Notes under the pieces: model-generated | The model's input: the letters and a program-made list of their open reading frames with translations, nothing else | What the model was told of the DNA's origin: nothing | Database searches by the model: none | Position numbers and translations under genes: made by a program | NCBI GenBank assembly: GCA_028284325.1 | Contig: JANQRX010000012.1 | Span: 186,001-250,000 of the forward strand | Direction: 5' to 3' | DNA: 64,000 bases | From: Bauldia sp. | GTDB taxonomy: Bacteria > Pseudomonadota > Alphaproteobacteria > Rhizobiales > Kaistiaceae | Shown: piece after piece, positions 41,820 to 51,367 of the stretch | How the letters are laid out: the number at the start of each line of letters is the position of its first letter | Position numbering within the stretch: the stretch's first letter is position 1

Positions 41820-42455
41820 ATGGTGGAACTGGAGCTCGCGCTCGTCGCCTTCACGACCTTCTTCGCGACCATCGGTCCGCCGGATGTGGCGCTGGTCTTT
41901 GCGGCCCTGACGGGCCGGATGCCGCCGGGCCGGCGGTGGCGGCAGGCAGTGAAGGCGACCCTGGTGGCCGCGGCCGTCCTGGCGATGTTCGCCGCCATCG
42001 GACGGCCTCTGCTCACCTATCTCGGCATATCGCTGGCTGCGCTCAGGACCGCCGGCGGTATCCTGTTGCTGCTGATTGCCATCGATCTGGTGTTTGCGCG
42101 CTCCTCCGGCGGCACGTCGACCACATCGGACGAGAAGTCCGAGGCGGAGGTTGCCGAAGACGTCTCGGTCTTCCCGCTGGCGACGCCCCTTATCGCTGGT
42201 CCGGGGGCGATCGGCGCGGTCATCCTCCTGATCGCCAACGCTGAAGGTGATCCCGCCAAGATCGGCGCCGTGGCGGCGGCGCTCGCCACCGTGCTCGCGA
42301 TCACGCTGGCACTGATGCTCGCGGCCAGCCAGGTGCAGCGGCTCCTCGGCGTCACCGGTGTCCACGTCATGACGCGGGTCTTCGGCATCCTGCTGGCGGC
42401 CCTGGCGGTCCAGTTCCTGTTCGACGGCGTGATCGAGAGCGGCGTCTTCGGCTGA
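41820..42455 (+). CDS. MarC family (UPF0056) integral membrane protein
   Basis: 211 aa with six hydrophobic segments. Family motifs are FFATIGPPDVALVFAALT (usual IxDPxGxxPxF position), LRTAGGILLLLIAIDLVF, and FPLATPLIAGPGAIGAVI (in part). Homologs were once linked to multiple antibiotic resistance, but this is not supported experimentally. Transport substrate unknown. Same strand and close to the GH116 and GT25 genes. Confidence 0.88.
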   Translation: MVELELALVAFTTFFATIGPPDVALVFAALTGRMPPGRRWRQAVKATLVAAAVLAMFAAIGRPLLTYLGISLAALRTAGGILLLLIAIDLVFARSSGGTSTTSDEKSEAEVAEDVSVFPLATPLIAGPGAIGAVILLIANAEGDPAKIGAVAAALATVLAITLALMLAASQVQRLLGVTGVHVMTRVFGILLAALAVQFLFDGVIESGVFG

Positions 42456-42540
42456 CGTGGACTGAGATCACAGGCCCGTGTTGCCATCGCCGGGGGGCGT
42501 CACTAGACAGGGCATCCTGAGAAACGGGCCGCAGGCAGAC

Positions 42541-43335
42541 ATGGATTCAGACCTTCTTCGCGCGTTCGTCATCAACCTCGACCGCGCACCCGACCGGCTC
42601 GACTCCATGCGCGATCAGCTCCGGGATCTGCCCCTGTCCTGGCAGCGGGTCGCGGCCGTCGACGGCGTATCGCTGCGGCTTCCGCCGCCCGACGTGTTTG
42701 ACGCCGAAGGCTACCGATGGCGTGCCGGACGCCAGCACAGCCTCAACGAAATCGGATGTTATCTAAGTCATATTAAAGCGCTGAAAGCATTTCTTGAAGC
42801 AGAATCGAGGTTTGGCCTGATTCTCGAGGATGACGCCGTGCTCGGGCCGGACACCATGCCCGTGCTCGCAGCACTCCTCGCCGAGGCTCCGGACTGGGAT
42901 GTCGTGAAACTGTCCTGGTTCCACAGGCCGCTCAGGATTCCGGTGCGATCAATCGGACCGAACCATCAACTGGTGAGCCTGATCACCCGCTCGTCGGCGG
43001 CGGACGCCTATCTGGTCAACCGGTCGGCGGCCGCGGCGATGATCGGCGGCCTGCTGCCGATGCGTGTCCCCTACGATCACGCCTTCGATCGCGCCTGGCA
43101 GCTCGGCATCCGCATGTTCGGCGTCCATCCGACACCCATACGCCAACGGGGGTACGGCTCGACGCTGGTCACCGGTGTCGAGGGCCAGACGCCAGGGCCG
43201 AAGTTTCCGTGGTGGCGGCGCGGCTCGGTTCTCGCCTACCGGGTGCACAATGAGGTCATGCGGCTGGCCTACTACACCCGATTGGGATTGGCGGCGCGGT
43301 TCCGGGGTCGGTCGGAGACCGCCGCGCCAGGCTGA
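42541..43335 (+). CDS. Glycosyltransferase family 25 (LPS-type galactosyltransferase-like)
   Basis: 264 aa. The GT25 start FVINLDRAPDRLDSMRDQL, the SLNEIGCYLSHIKALKAF segment and the nucleotide-sugar acidic motif LILEDDAVLG are all present. It transfers a sugar from a UDP-sugar to surface glycans in the cytoplasm or at the inner face. The codons of residues about 70-95 are less GC-rich than the rest. The start at 42541 fits the family start; the frame is open 21 codons further. Convergent with ccoS. Confidence 0.85.
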   Translation: MDSDLLRAFVINLDRAPDRLDSMRDQLRDLPLSWQRVAAVDGVSLRLPPPDVFDAEGYRWRAGRQHSLNEIGCYLSHIKALKAFLEAESRFGLILEDDAVLGPDTMPVLAALLAEAPDWDVVKLSWFHRPLRIPVRSIGPNHQLVSLITRSSAADAYLVNRSAAAAMIGGLLPMRVPYDHAFDRAWQLGIRMFGVHPTPIRQRGYGSTLVTGVEGQTPGPKFPWWRRGSVLAYRVHNEVMRLAYYTRLGLAARFRGRSETAAPG

Positions 43336-43345
43336 CACCGCCGGC

Positions 43346-43501
43346 TCAGGCCTTGGGATCGAGGTCGCTGTCGTCGAGGGCGCGCCGTGCCGCGCCCTCC
43401 ATGTCCTCGTACTGGCCGCTCTTGACCGACCACACAAAGGCGCCGAGGCCGATCAGGCCGAGCAGCAGGGCGAGCGGGACCAGCCACAGGAGGACCGTCA
43501 C
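43346..43501 (-). CDS. ccoS: cbb3-type cytochrome oxidase assembly protein CcoS
   Basis: 51 aa, GTG start. One membrane helix (LLWLVPLALLLGLIGLGAFVW) is followed by SVKSGQYEDMEGAARRALDDSD, the CcoS signature (helix, then W-x-x-x-SGQYDDxxGAA). Needed for cofactor insertion into the cbb3 oxidase in Rhodobacter. The GTG at 43501 overlaps the ccoI stop as GTGA. The last gene of the cco operon. Confidence 0.92.
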   Translation of the reverse strand: MTVLLWLVPLALLLGLIGLGAFVWSVKSGQYEDMEGAARRALDDSDLDPKA

Positions 43502-45753
43502 GCCGGGACCGCCTCTCGCTTCCCGGTCGCCAGCGGGGCGGACGACGGCACGCGATGCCGGCGGGGCAGGGCGCGCAGGGCGTTCGCGGTGACGATCAGT
43601 GATGAGGCCGACATGGCGACCGCCGCGATCAGCGGTGTGACGTAGCCGAGGACGGCGATCGGGATCGCAAGCGCGTTGTAGGCGGCGGCGAAGGCCAGGT
43701 TCTGGGTCATCAGCCGGCGTGCGCGCCGCGCCGCGACGATGGCGCTGGCGACGGGCCCGAGGCTCCCGCCAAGAAACACCGCATCGGCCTGGGCCTGGGT
43801 CAGATCGACGGCGGTCGCGGGCGAGATCGACACATGCGCCGCCGCCAGCGCAGGCGCGTCGTTGAGGCCGTCGCCGACCATGAGCACCCTCTGACCCGCG
43901 GCGGCCCGCTGCTCGATCCGTTCGATCTTCTCTCTCGGGTCAAGGCCGGCCGCAAAATCGGCGATGCCGAGCGCGGCGGCGACGGGCGCCACGGCCGCCT
44001 CCCGGTCCCCCGACAGGATGGCGGGCTGCAGGCCGAGGTCACGCAGCCGTTGAACCGTTGCCCGGGCATCCGGGCGAAGTGCCTGCTCGACGACGAACAC
44101 GGCCGTGCGATCGCCGTGCCGGACGGCGATCAGCGACGCCCCGCCGGCGTCCTGAATTTGCGCCTCGTCGAGGCCGCAGAAGTCCGGGCTGCCGAGACGC
44201 ACATCCTGGCCACCGACCTCCGCGCGCACGCCGCGGCCCGGCTCCTCGGTGATATCGGCAAACGGTGGCTCGACCGCCTGTTCAGCGAGCACCGTGGCCA
44301 GCGGATGGCGGCTCGACTGCGCCAGACGGGCGGCGAGCCGCGCCAGATCCGCTGGCACGTCGCCGAGCAGGCGTACCGAAAACGACGGATCGGTCAGCGT
44401 GCCGGTCTTGTCGAACACCACCGTGTCCGCCTCGGCGAGTCGCTCGATCGCGGTGCCGGTGTTGAGAAACAGCCCCAGCCGGAACATCGCCCCGGCAGCC
44501 GCCACCTGAACCGCCGGCACGGCCAGCGCCAGGGCGCAGGGACAGGTGATAATCAGGACGGTGGTGGCGACGACGACGGCGTGGTGGAGCCCCGCGCCGG
44601 CGATGAGCCACCCGACCGCGGCGAGGAGCGCCGTGGCATGCACCACGGGCGCGTAGAGCTGCGAGGCGCGGTCGGCCAGTGCCAGACGCCGGGACCGGGA
44701 TTCGGTGGCCTTCTCCAGCAGGCGTTGCACGTCATCGATCAGCGATCCGCCGACCGTGGCGCGGACCGTGACGTCGACGGTACCGTTCAGGATCACCGAG
44801 CCGGCGTGGAGGTCGTCGCCGGCGCCAAGGGTCACCGGGCGGCTTTCGCCGGTGATCATGCTGGCGTCGAACTCCGCGCCGCCCTTGGCGATGGTGCCGT
44901 CGACGGGCAGGCGATCGCCGGCCTTGAGCCGGATCAGATCGCCGGGCTGGAGCAGTTCCGGCGGCACGGCTTCGGTGGAACCGTTGCCGTTCACCCGCTC
45001 CGCCGTGCCGGTGCGAAAGGCCGCGAGATTGCCCGCCAGCGTGCGCGTCTTGCGGCGCATCATCTGCTCCAGGACACGCCCTCCGAGCAGGAAGAACAAG
45101 AGCATGACCGCGCTCTCGAAATAGGCGTGATGGGCCGAGATAGCGGTCTGGTAGACCGACAGCGCCAACGCCAGCATGACGCCGATGGTGATCGGCACGT
45201 CCATGTTGAGGCGCCGCGCCGACAGCGCTTTGATGGCGCTCTCGTAGAACGGGCGCCCGGCATAGGCCGCGGCCGGCAGCGCGATCAACGCGGAAATCCA
45301 GTGGAAGAGGTCGCGCGTTTCCGGCGCGATGTCGCTGGCGTTGCCGGCCCAGACCGAGACCGACAGCAGCATGATGTTCATCGCCGCAAAACCGGCGACG
45401 GCGAGGGCGAGAAGCAGGCGTTTCAGGTCGCGTTCGGCGGCTGCGTCGGCGGTCCCGGCTTCGAACGGGGTGGCGTCGTAGCCTGCCGCCTTGAGGGTGT
45501 CCGCGACACGACGCGGCTCGACCGCGGCCTTGTCGCCCTGGATTGCCACCCGGCCCAGCGTGTAGTTGACGCGCGCGCTGGCGATGCCCGGCACCGCTTC
45601 AAGCGCCTCCTCGACCCGGCGCATGCAGCCGGCGCAGTGCATCCCCTCGACCGCGAATACCGCCCGTTGCAGCGGACCGCCGGGAGATTCGACCGTCGAA
45701 GCCGAGGCCCCCACCGGCGGTTCCGGCGACGTCGGGCAGCACGCGGCGGTCAC
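43498..45753 (-). CDS. ccoI: Copper-transporting P-type ATPase CcoI (FixI)
   Basis: 751 aa. An N-terminal HMA domain has the metal motif MHCAGC; membrane helices then lead to the CPC motif (TCPCALAL) in helix 6, the phosphorylation motif DKTGT and the hinge GDGLND. It supplies copper for the CuB centre of cbb3 oxidase and is not a general detoxification exporter. The extreme N-terminus has an extra Cys pair (TAACCPT) that may help metal capture. Overlaps ccoH by ATGA and ccoS by GTGA. Confidence 0.95.
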   Translation of the reverse strand: MTAACCPTSPEPPVGASASTVESPGGPLQRAVFAVEGMHCAGCMRRVEEALEAVPGIASARVNYTLGRVAIQGDKAAVEPRRVADTLKAAGYDATPFEAGTADAAAERDLKRLLLALAVAGFAAMNIMLLSVSVWAGNASDIAPETRDLFHWISALIALPAAAYAGRPFYESAIKALSARRLNMDVPITIGVMLALALSVYQTAISAHHAYFESAVMLLFFLLGGRVLEQMMRRKTRTLAGNLAAFRTGTAERVNGNGSTEAVPPELLQPGDLIRLKAGDRLPVDGTIAKGGAEFDASMITGESRPVTLGAGDDLHAGSVILNGTVDVTVRATVGGSLIDDVQRLLEKATESRSRRLALADRASQLYAPVVHATALLAAVGWLIAGAGLHHAVVVATTVLIITCPCALALAVPAVQVAAAGAMFRLGLFLNTGTAIERLAEADTVVFDKTGTLTDPSFSVRLLGDVPADLARLAARLAQSSRHPLATVLAEQAVEPPFADITEEPGRGVRAEVGGQDVRLGSPDFCGLDEAQIQDAGGASLIAVRHGDRTAVFVVEQALRPDARATVQRLRDLGLQPAILSGDREAAVAPVAAALGIADFAAGLDPREKIERIEQRAAAGQRVLMVGDGLNDAPALAAAHVSISPATAVDLTQAQADAVFLGGSLGPVASAIVAARRARRLMTQNLAFAAAYNALAIPIAVLGYVTPLIAAVAMSASSLIVTANALRALPRRHRVPSSAPLATGKREAVPA

Positions 45754-46280
45754 CGCACCGTCACCCGGTTGCGGGAGCGGAAGACCGGTTCCGGTTCGCC
45801 GCTGCGCGACAGCTCCAGACGCAGACTCCAGACGCCGGGCGACAGCGCGACGCGGCCGGCATAGTCGCCGATGTCGGTCTCGTCGAGTTCGACCGTCATG
45901 TCGCGGCGGGCATCGACCGGATGAGCGAACACCGCAACCGCGGCAAGACCGGAGATCGGCTCGGCCGTCTGGTCGCGGACTTCGATCGTCAGCGACCGTT
46001 CGGCGGAGACCGCAACCGGGTCACCCAGCGTCGCGTCCACCGTCCAGCCGAGCGCATCCTGACGGGCGGAGCGCTCCTGTTCGGCGGTGAAGTCGAGCCC
46101 GGCCCGGTAGGAACTCGGCGTCTCCACACCGCCGAAGGTCGAGACCGCGTAGCGGATCATGACGATGTTGACGGCCGTGACCGCGCCGAAGAAAGCCAGC
46201 AGCGCGATCAGGACGTGCCAGCCGGTGATCCGGCCGAACAGTCCCGGTTTGTCGTCGTTGACCGGCGCCGCCTGCATCAC
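45750..46280 (-). CDS. ccoH: Cbb3 oxidase assembly protein CcoH/FixH
   Basis: 176 aa with a single membrane helix near the N-terminus (HVLIALLAFFGAVTAVNIVMI) and a periplasmic FixH domain containing YRAGLDFTAEQERSARQDALGW. CcoH stabilises the oxidase subunits during assembly. Overlaps both ccoG (4 nt) and ccoI (ATGA). Confidence 0.92.
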   Translation of the reverse strand: MMQAAPVNDDKPGLFGRITGWHVLIALLAFFGAVTAVNIVMIRYAVSTFGGVETPSSYRAGLDFTAEQERSARQDALGWTVDATLGDPVAVSAERSLTIEVRDQTAEPISGLAAVAVFAHPVDARRDMTVELDETDIGDYAGRVALSPGVWSLRLELSRSGEPEPVFRSRNRVTVR

Positions 46281-47737
46281 TCGTTGCTCCCGGGGCCGCG
46301 GAACATCTCGTTCGCCGTGGCGATTGTATCAGCTTCCACGTCGCGGATGACGAACGCGATGGCGTGAGACCCTTCACCGTCGAGACTGTCGACCGACACC
46401 GTGGCCCGGAAGGCGCGCGTCTGGTCGGCCCCCACCTCCACGACCTGCCGGCCGTCGATCATCTCGGCGTTGAAGACTTCCAGCGTCGAGGCGGGCAGGC
46501 CGTCGACGGCGATCTCGAACCGACGGGTTTCGTTGCGCTTGTTGAGGATGCGGACCGTATAGCCGTTGCGGATCGAACCGTCGGAAAGCACGACGAACGC
46601 CGGATTGCGGTCGTGGATCGTGTTCACGTCGAGGAGCGAGCGGGTCGCCAGGCCGTAGAGCATCAGGAGGCCGATGCCGGCGATCAGCGCCATGTACAGG
46701 AGGGTGCGCGGCCGGAAGATCCGCATCTTCTCCGGCGTGCCCTCCATGCGCCGGCGGATGTTGAGGTCGGTATCGTAGGCGATCAGGCGCTTCGGACGGC
46801 CGAGCTTCTCCATGATGGTGTCGCAGGCGTCGATGCACAGCCCGCACTGGATACAGCCGAGATCGGGGCCTTCGCGGATATCGATGCCGGTCGGACAGAC
46901 CGCGACGCATTGGTGGCAATCGACGCAGTCACCGGCCGGAAGACCCTTCTTGTGGGCCGCGACGCTCTTCTTGGCCGACATCCGCGGCTCGCCGCGATCG
47001 TACCGGTAGGTGACGTTCATCGCGTCTTCGTCGGTGAGCGCGGCCTGGATACGCGGCCACGGGCACATGTAGACGCAGACCTGCTCGCGCATGTGGCCGG
47101 CGAGCGAGTAGGTGGTGAATGTCAGGATGCCGATCCACACATAGGCGGCGATGGGCGCCTGGAAGGTGGCGAGATCAACGACCAGCGTCGGCGCGTCGGC
47201 GAAGTAGAGTACCCAGGCGCCGCCCGTCCACCACGCGATCATCAGCCAGAGGACGTGCTTGACCCCCTTGCGCGCCAGGAGCTCCGGCGTCATGGGCCCG
47301 TCGTCGTTGCGGATGCGTTCCCGGCGATCGCCCTCGGTGAACCGCTCGATGGCGAGGAAGAGATCGGTCCATACGGTCTGCGGGCACAGATAGCCGCACC
47401 ACACGCGACCGGCGACCGCATTCATCAGGAACAGGATCATGGCCGCCAGGATCAGGAGCCCGGCGACATAGTAGATTTCCTGGGGCCAGATCTCGATCCA
47501 GAAGAAGTAGAAGCGGCGATTTGGCAGGTCGAGGAGAACGGCCTGCCCGGGCGCTTCCGGCCCGCGGTCCCAGCGGATGAACGGCGTCAGGTAGTAAATG
47601 CCGAGCGTGACGAACAGCACGATCCACTTGATGCGCCGGTACGTGCCCGAGACCTTCTGCGGGTAGACCTTTTCGTGCGGCTTATAGAAGGGTTCTTCGA
47701 AATCCTCGGCGAGCTTGGTCGGCTCGGCTGTGGTCAT
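46277..47737 (-). CDS. ccoG: CcoG (FixG/RdxA) Fe-S membrane protein for cbb3 assembly
   Basis: 486 aa. Several membrane helices are followed by a ferredoxin domain with two [4Fe-4S] motifs (CVDCHQCVAVCPTGI and CIQCGLCIDACD, in part). The N-terminal VYPQKVSGTYRRIKW and GRVWCGYLCPQTVW segments are typical. CcoG is a copper(II) reductase used in cbb3 oxidase assembly in Rhodobacter. The gene starts 3 bp after the ccoP stop. Confidence 0.95.
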   Translation of the reverse strand: MTTAEPTKLAEDFEEPFYKPHEKVYPQKVSGTYRRIKWIVLFVTLGIYYLTPFIRWDRGPEAPGQAVLLDLPNRRFYFFWIEIWPQEIYYVAGLLILAAMILFLMNAVAGRVWCGYLCPQTVWTDLFLAIERFTEGDRRERIRNDDGPMTPELLARKGVKHVLWLMIAWWTGGAWVLYFADAPTLVVDLATFQAPIAAYVWIGILTFTTYSLAGHMREQVCVYMCPWPRIQAALTDEDAMNVTYRYDRGEPRMSAKKSVAAHKKGLPAGDCVDCHQCVAVCPTGIDIREGPDLGCIQCGLCIDACDTIMEKLGRPKRLIAYDTDLNIRRRMEGTPEKMRIFRPRTLLYMALIAGIGLLMLYGLATRSLLDVNTIHDRNPAFVVLSDGSIRNGYTVRILNKRNETRRFEIAVDGLPASTLEVFNAEMIDGRQVVEVGADQTRAFRATVSVDSLDGEGSHAIAFVIRDVEADTIATANEMFRGPGSNE

Positions 47738-47740
47738 ACG

Positions 47741-48619
47741 CTACTCGCCTCCGCCGAGAGAATGGACGTAGACCGCCAATGCCGTGACAGTCGTTGCGCC
47801 CAGCCGTTCCTCCCAAGCTGGCATGTTGCCTTGACGGCCGTTCTGGATCGTTTCGGTGATCGTGGCATGATCGGACCCGAAGAGCCAGATGGCGTCGGCG
47901 AGATTCGGGGCGCCCAGTTCGTGGTCGCCCAGACCCTCCTCCCCATGGCAGTCCACGCAGTTCTCCGCGAACACCACCGCGCCGGCCTCCACGTCGGTGT
48001 CGGGCGCTGGCTCGAGACCGGACAGCGTGCGCACATAGCTCGCCACGTCGGCGATCTGCTCGCCGTCGAGGATTTCGTCGCGCCCGAAGGCCTGCATGAT
48101 CCCGAGCCGGCTGTCGGGGTGATCGTTGCCGACGCCGTAGGCAATGGTGTGGCGGATTTCGTCGATCTGCCCACCCCAGATCCAGTCGTCGTCGATCAGG
48201 TTCGGGTAGCCGACGGCGCCACCGCCGCCGGCGCCGTGGCAGGGCGCGCAGTTGTCGCCAAAGGCGGCGCGGCCGAAGGCCATCGTGAAGTCGAGCAGTT
48301 CCGCGTCGTCCGCGACGCCGGCGATCTCGGCGTCTGCCAGCCGGTTGACCATCGGCGCGCGCAGGTCCTGCAGGCCCTTGAGGTCTTCAAGCACGGCGGT
48401 GCGGGAGTTCCAGCCGAGGACGCCGTTCAAATGGCCGGTGATCAGGGGCCAGGACGGGTAGACCACCCAGTAGCCGATGGACCACACGATGGTGGCATAG
48501 AAGATCCACAGCCACCACCGCGGCAGCGGCTTGTTGAGTTCGCGGATGCCGTCCCAGACGTGGCCGGTCGTATCGACGCCCGTATATTCGTCGACATGCG
48601 GTTTGCTTTGCTCGGCCAT
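47741..48619 (-). CDS. ccoP: cbb3-type cytochrome c oxidase subunit III (dihaem CcoP)
   Basis: 292 aa. An N-terminal membrane helix follows GHVWDGIRELNKPLPRWWLW (family start). Two CXXCH haem motifs occur, CAPCH and CVDCH, each in a cytochrome c domain. CcoP passes electrons to CcoO. Three bases separate the stop of ccoQ from the start. Confidence 0.96.
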   Translation of the reverse strand: MAEQSKPHVDEYTGVDTTGHVWDGIRELNKPLPRWWLWIFYATIVWSIGYWVVYPSWPLITGHLNGVLGWNSRTAVLEDLKGLQDLRAPMVNRLADAEIAGVADDAELLDFTMAFGRAAFGDNCAPCHGAGGGGAVGYPNLIDDDWIWGGQIDEIRHTIAYGVGNDHPDSRLGIMQAFGRDEILDGEQIADVASYVRTLSGLEPAPDTDVEAGAVVFAENCVDCHGEEGLGDHELGAPNLADAIWLFGSDHATITETIQNGRQGNMPAWEERLGATTVTALAVYVHSLGGGE

Positions 48620-48622
48620 GGC

Positions 48623-48778
48623 CTAGTCCTCTTGCAGCGGGATTTTGCTCGCTTCCTCGTAGCGACGCCGCCGCGATGGCCACATGACGAAGACCACGAC
48701 CGCGACGAAGACCACGAAGAAGTAGATCAGCCCCCAGGACTGCGCGAAATGCGCAAGGGCGTTGTAGGTGTCCGACAT
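48623..48778 (-). CDS. ccoQ: cbb3-type oxidase small subunit CcoQ
   Basis: 51 aa. A single helix (LIYFFVVFVAVVVFVMW) then a basic PSRRRRYEEASKIPL tail, the CcoQ pattern. It protects the complex or helps its stability. Between ccoO and ccoP in the right order; it is short enough to be missed by automatic calling. Confidence 0.93.
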   Translation of the reverse strand: MSDTYNALAHFAQSWGLIYFFVVFVAVVVFVMWPSRRRRYEEASKIPLQED

Positions 48779-48791
48779 GATGCCGCCGCTC

Positions 48792-49538
48792 CTAACGGAT
48801 GTTCGTGCGATCGTCGTAGAGGTCGAAGTCGATCGCGGTGCCCAGATACTGCATGTAGGCGATCAGCGCGTCGGCTTCGGTGAGCTTGCCCGTCGTTTCG
48901 GCGCCGGCCGTGAACGAACGGACGTTGGCATTGGGGTAGCGTTCCAGGAAGCCGTCTTCGTCGTCCGGGAAGTCCTGCCCCTGGGTGACCGCGTCGGCGG
49001 CGGCGTTCTCGATCATCTCGTCGGTGTAGGGCACGCCCAGCGCCTGCTGGATGCGCAGATGGTCGTCGAGGTCGTCGATCCTGAGCGGCGTGCGTGCCAG
49101 CCACGGATAACCCGGCATGATCGACGTCGGCACGACCGCGCGCGGCGCGTTGAAATGGTCGAGGTGCCACTCGTCCGAGTATTTGCCGCCGACCCGGGCG
49201 AGGTCGGGGCCGGTACGCTTCGACCCCCACTGGAACGGCCGGTCGTACATCGACTCGGCGGCCAGCGAGTAGTGGCCGTAGCGTTCGACCTCGTCACGCA
49301 GGGGCCGGATCATCTGCGAGTGGCAGTTGTAGCAGCCCTCCCGGACGTAAATGTTGCGGCCGGCGAGTTCGAGCGGCGTGTACGGGCGGACGCCGTCCAC
49401 CTCCTCGATCGTGCTCTTGAGATAGAAGAGCGGAACAATCTCCACGAGACCACCGATCGCCACGACGATCAGGGAGGCGATCACCAGCAGGATCGGATTG
49501 GTCTCGAGGATCTTGTGACGGGCCCAGAGGTTCGACAT
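48792..49538 (-). CDS. ccoO: cbb3-type cytochrome c oxidase subunit II (monohaem CcoO)
   Basis: 248 aa. An N-terminal helix (about 14-32), and a single haem motif CYNCH in [17 protein letters not shown], with the axial Met in the later region (IMPGYPWL). It accepts electrons from CcoP and passes them to CcoN. ccoN ends 14 bp upstream. Confidence 0.96.
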   Translation of the reverse strand: MSNLWARHKILETNPILLVIASLIVVAIGGLVEIVPLFYLKSTIEEVDGVRPYTPLELAGRNIYVREGCYNCHSQMIRPLRDEVERYGHYSLAAESMYDRPFQWGSKRTGPDLARVGGKYSDEWHLDHFNAPRAVVPTSIMPGYPWLARTPLRIDDLDDHLRIQQALGVPYTDEMIENAAADAVTQGQDFPDDEDGFLERYPNANVRSFTAGAETTGKLTEADALIAYMQYLGTAIDFDLYDDRTNIR

Positions 49539-49552
49539 CGTCTCGGTCTCCC

Positions 49553-51211
49553 TTAGCCGGCCGGGGCGGCGGCGGGCCGCGCTTCAGGCAGTTCTTCGTA
49601 TCGATCCGTGGTGATGGTCAGCCAGATATTGATCACCATCAGCGCGACGCCGGCGATGAACAGGAGACCGCCAAGGGCGCGGATCAGATAGAAGGGGTTC
49701 ATGGCTTCGACGGTCTCGACGAAGGAGAACTCGAGGAAGCCGAGCGAGGTGTAGGCCCGCCACATCAGGCCCTGCAGGATGCCGGCCACCCACATCGACG
49801 AGATGTAGAGGACGATGCCGAGGCTCGAGAGCCAGAAGTGCCAGTTGACGAGCTTGAGCGAGTACAGCCCCTTCTTGTTCCAAAGCCAGGGCACCAGGCA
49901 GTAGATCGCGCCGAAGGAGATGTAGCCGACCCAGCCGAGCGCGCCCGAATGGACGTGGCCGATGGTCCAGTCGGTGTAGTGGCTGAGCGAATTCACCACT
50001 TTCACCGACATCAACGGCCCCTCGAAGGTCGACATGCCGTAGAAGGCGACCGAAACCACCATCATCCGCAGCACCGGATCGGTGCGGAGCTTGTCCCAGG
50101 CGCCCGAGAGCGTCATTAGGCCGTTGATCATGCCGCCCCAGGACGGCATCCACAGCATGACTGAGAACGTCATGCCGAGCGTCTGCGCCCAGTCGGGCAG
50201 GGCGGTGTAGTGCAGGTGGTGCGGGCCGGCCCAGATGTAGAGGAAGATCAGCGCCCAGAAATGGACCACCGACAGCCGGTATGAATAGACCGGCCGTTCG
50301 GCGCGCTTGGGGATGAAGTAGTACATGATCCCCAGGAAGCCGGCCGTCAGGAAGAATCCGACCGCGTTGTGGCCGTACCACCACTGGATCATGGCGTCCT
50401 GGACGCCGGCCCAGATGATGTAGGACTTCGGCGAGAAGATCGACACCGGCACCGCGGCGCCGTTACCGAGGTGCAGGACGGCGACGGTCAGGATGAACGC
50501 GATGAAGAACCAGTTCGCCACATAGATGTGTGGCTCCCGGCGTTTCATGATCGTGCCGAGGAAGACCAGGAAGTAGACCACCCACACGACGGTCAGCCAC
50601 AGGTCGGCGTACCATTCCGGTTCGGCGTATTCCTTGGATTGCGTGATGCCGAGAAGGTAGCCGGTGCCCGCGATGACGATGAAGAAGTTGTAGCCGAGCA
50701 CCACGAACCAGGGCGCCAGATCACCGACCAGGCGCGCCCGCGAGGTGCGCTGCACCACGTAGAGCGACGTCGCCAGGAGCGCGTTGCCGCCGAAGGCGAA
50801 GATCACCGCCGAGGTATGCAGCGGGCGCATGCGACCGAAGCTGAACCACGGCAGGTCGAAGTTGAGCACCGGGAAGGCCAGTTGGAGGGCGATCACAAGG
50901 CCGACGAGGAAGCCGGCGACACCCCAGAAGAGCGAGGCGATCGTCGCGAACTTGACCGGTCCCATGTTGTAGTTGGGACGCCCGTCGATCTCGCGCGGCG
51001 GCAGTTCGGCCGGCCGGCTCATATACCTGTTGACGATCAGCAGGACGGCGAGGGCGCTGGCGATGGTGAACAGAAACGCGTGGAAGGTGTAACCGGCGTC
51101 CGTCGACCTGCCGGTAATGATCAGGGCCGCGACCGCGAGAATCGCGAGGGCGGCGGCAACGCCGGCCTCGCCGAAAGTCATGCGTTTCACGGGTAGGGGT
51201 GCATCTGCCAC
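49553..51211 (-). CDS. ccoN: cbb3-type cytochrome c oxidase subunit I (CcoN)
   Basis: 552 aa with about 14 helices. His ligands for the haems and CuB appear in [36 protein letters not shown] and [15 protein letters not shown], and [14 protein letters not shown] contains the haem ligand pair. It reduces O2 to water with high affinity. The GTG at 51211 is chosen because GGAGGG lies 8 nt upstream; the frame is open further. First gene of the cco operon and FNR-box-proximal. Confidence 0.95.
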   Translation of the reverse strand: MADAPLPVKRMTFGEAGVAAALAILAVAALIITGRSTDAGYTFHAFLFTIASALAVLLIVNRYMSRPAELPPREIDGRPNYNMGPVKFATIASLFWGVAGFLVGLVIALQLAFPVLNFDLPWFSFGRMRPLHTSAVIFAFGGNALLATSLYVVQRTSRARLVGDLAPWFVVLGYNFFIVIAGTGYLLGITQSKEYAEPEWYADLWLTVVWVVYFLVFLGTIMKRREPHIYVANWFFIAFILTVAVLHLGNGAAVPVSIFSPKSYIIWAGVQDAMIQWWYGHNAVGFFLTAGFLGIMYYFIPKRAERPVYSYRLSVVHFWALIFLYIWAGPHHLHYTALPDWAQTLGMTFSVMLWMPSWGGMINGLMTLSGAWDKLRTDPVLRMMVVSVAFYGMSTFEGPLMSVKVVNSLSHYTDWTIGHVHSGALGWVGYISFGAIYCLVPWLWNKKGLYSLKLVNWHFWLSSLGIVLYISSMWVAGILQGLMWRAYTSLGFLEFSFVETVEAMNPFYLIRALGGLLFIAGVALMVINIWLTITTDRYEELPEARPAAAPAG

Positions 51212-51286
51212 TGTTGTCGCCCTCCGTCTGCCGGACCCGCCGAGCCCGATCTGGTAGCCTGTTAGTTGGGAGGTCGGTGCCCGGCT

Positions 51287-51300
51287 TTGATCTTCGTCAA
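51287..51300 (-). promoter_or_regulatory. FNR/FixK-type box upstream of ccoN
   Basis: TTGATCTTCGTCAA matches the consensus TTGAT-N4-ATCAA in 9 of 10 arm positions. It lies 76 nt from the ccoN start, at the right distance for a class II activator site. This predicts oxygen-limited induction by an FnrL/FixK-type regulator, the common control of cbb3 operons in alphaproteobacteria. Confidence 0.85.
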
Positions 51301-51367
51301 GAACACGATTCGGGGGATCAAGGGTACCGCGTCTTCGGTCCGGCCGTGGCCCGGAGACCACCGTGTT

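Noticed and set aside
43834..45864. Long open frame (676 codons) on the plus strand
   Set aside because: Antisense of ccoI; no recognisable domain.
46364..48883. Long open frame (839 codons) on the plus strand
   Set aside because: It is the antisense of ccoG, ccoP and ccoQ, whose protein motifs are unmistakable.
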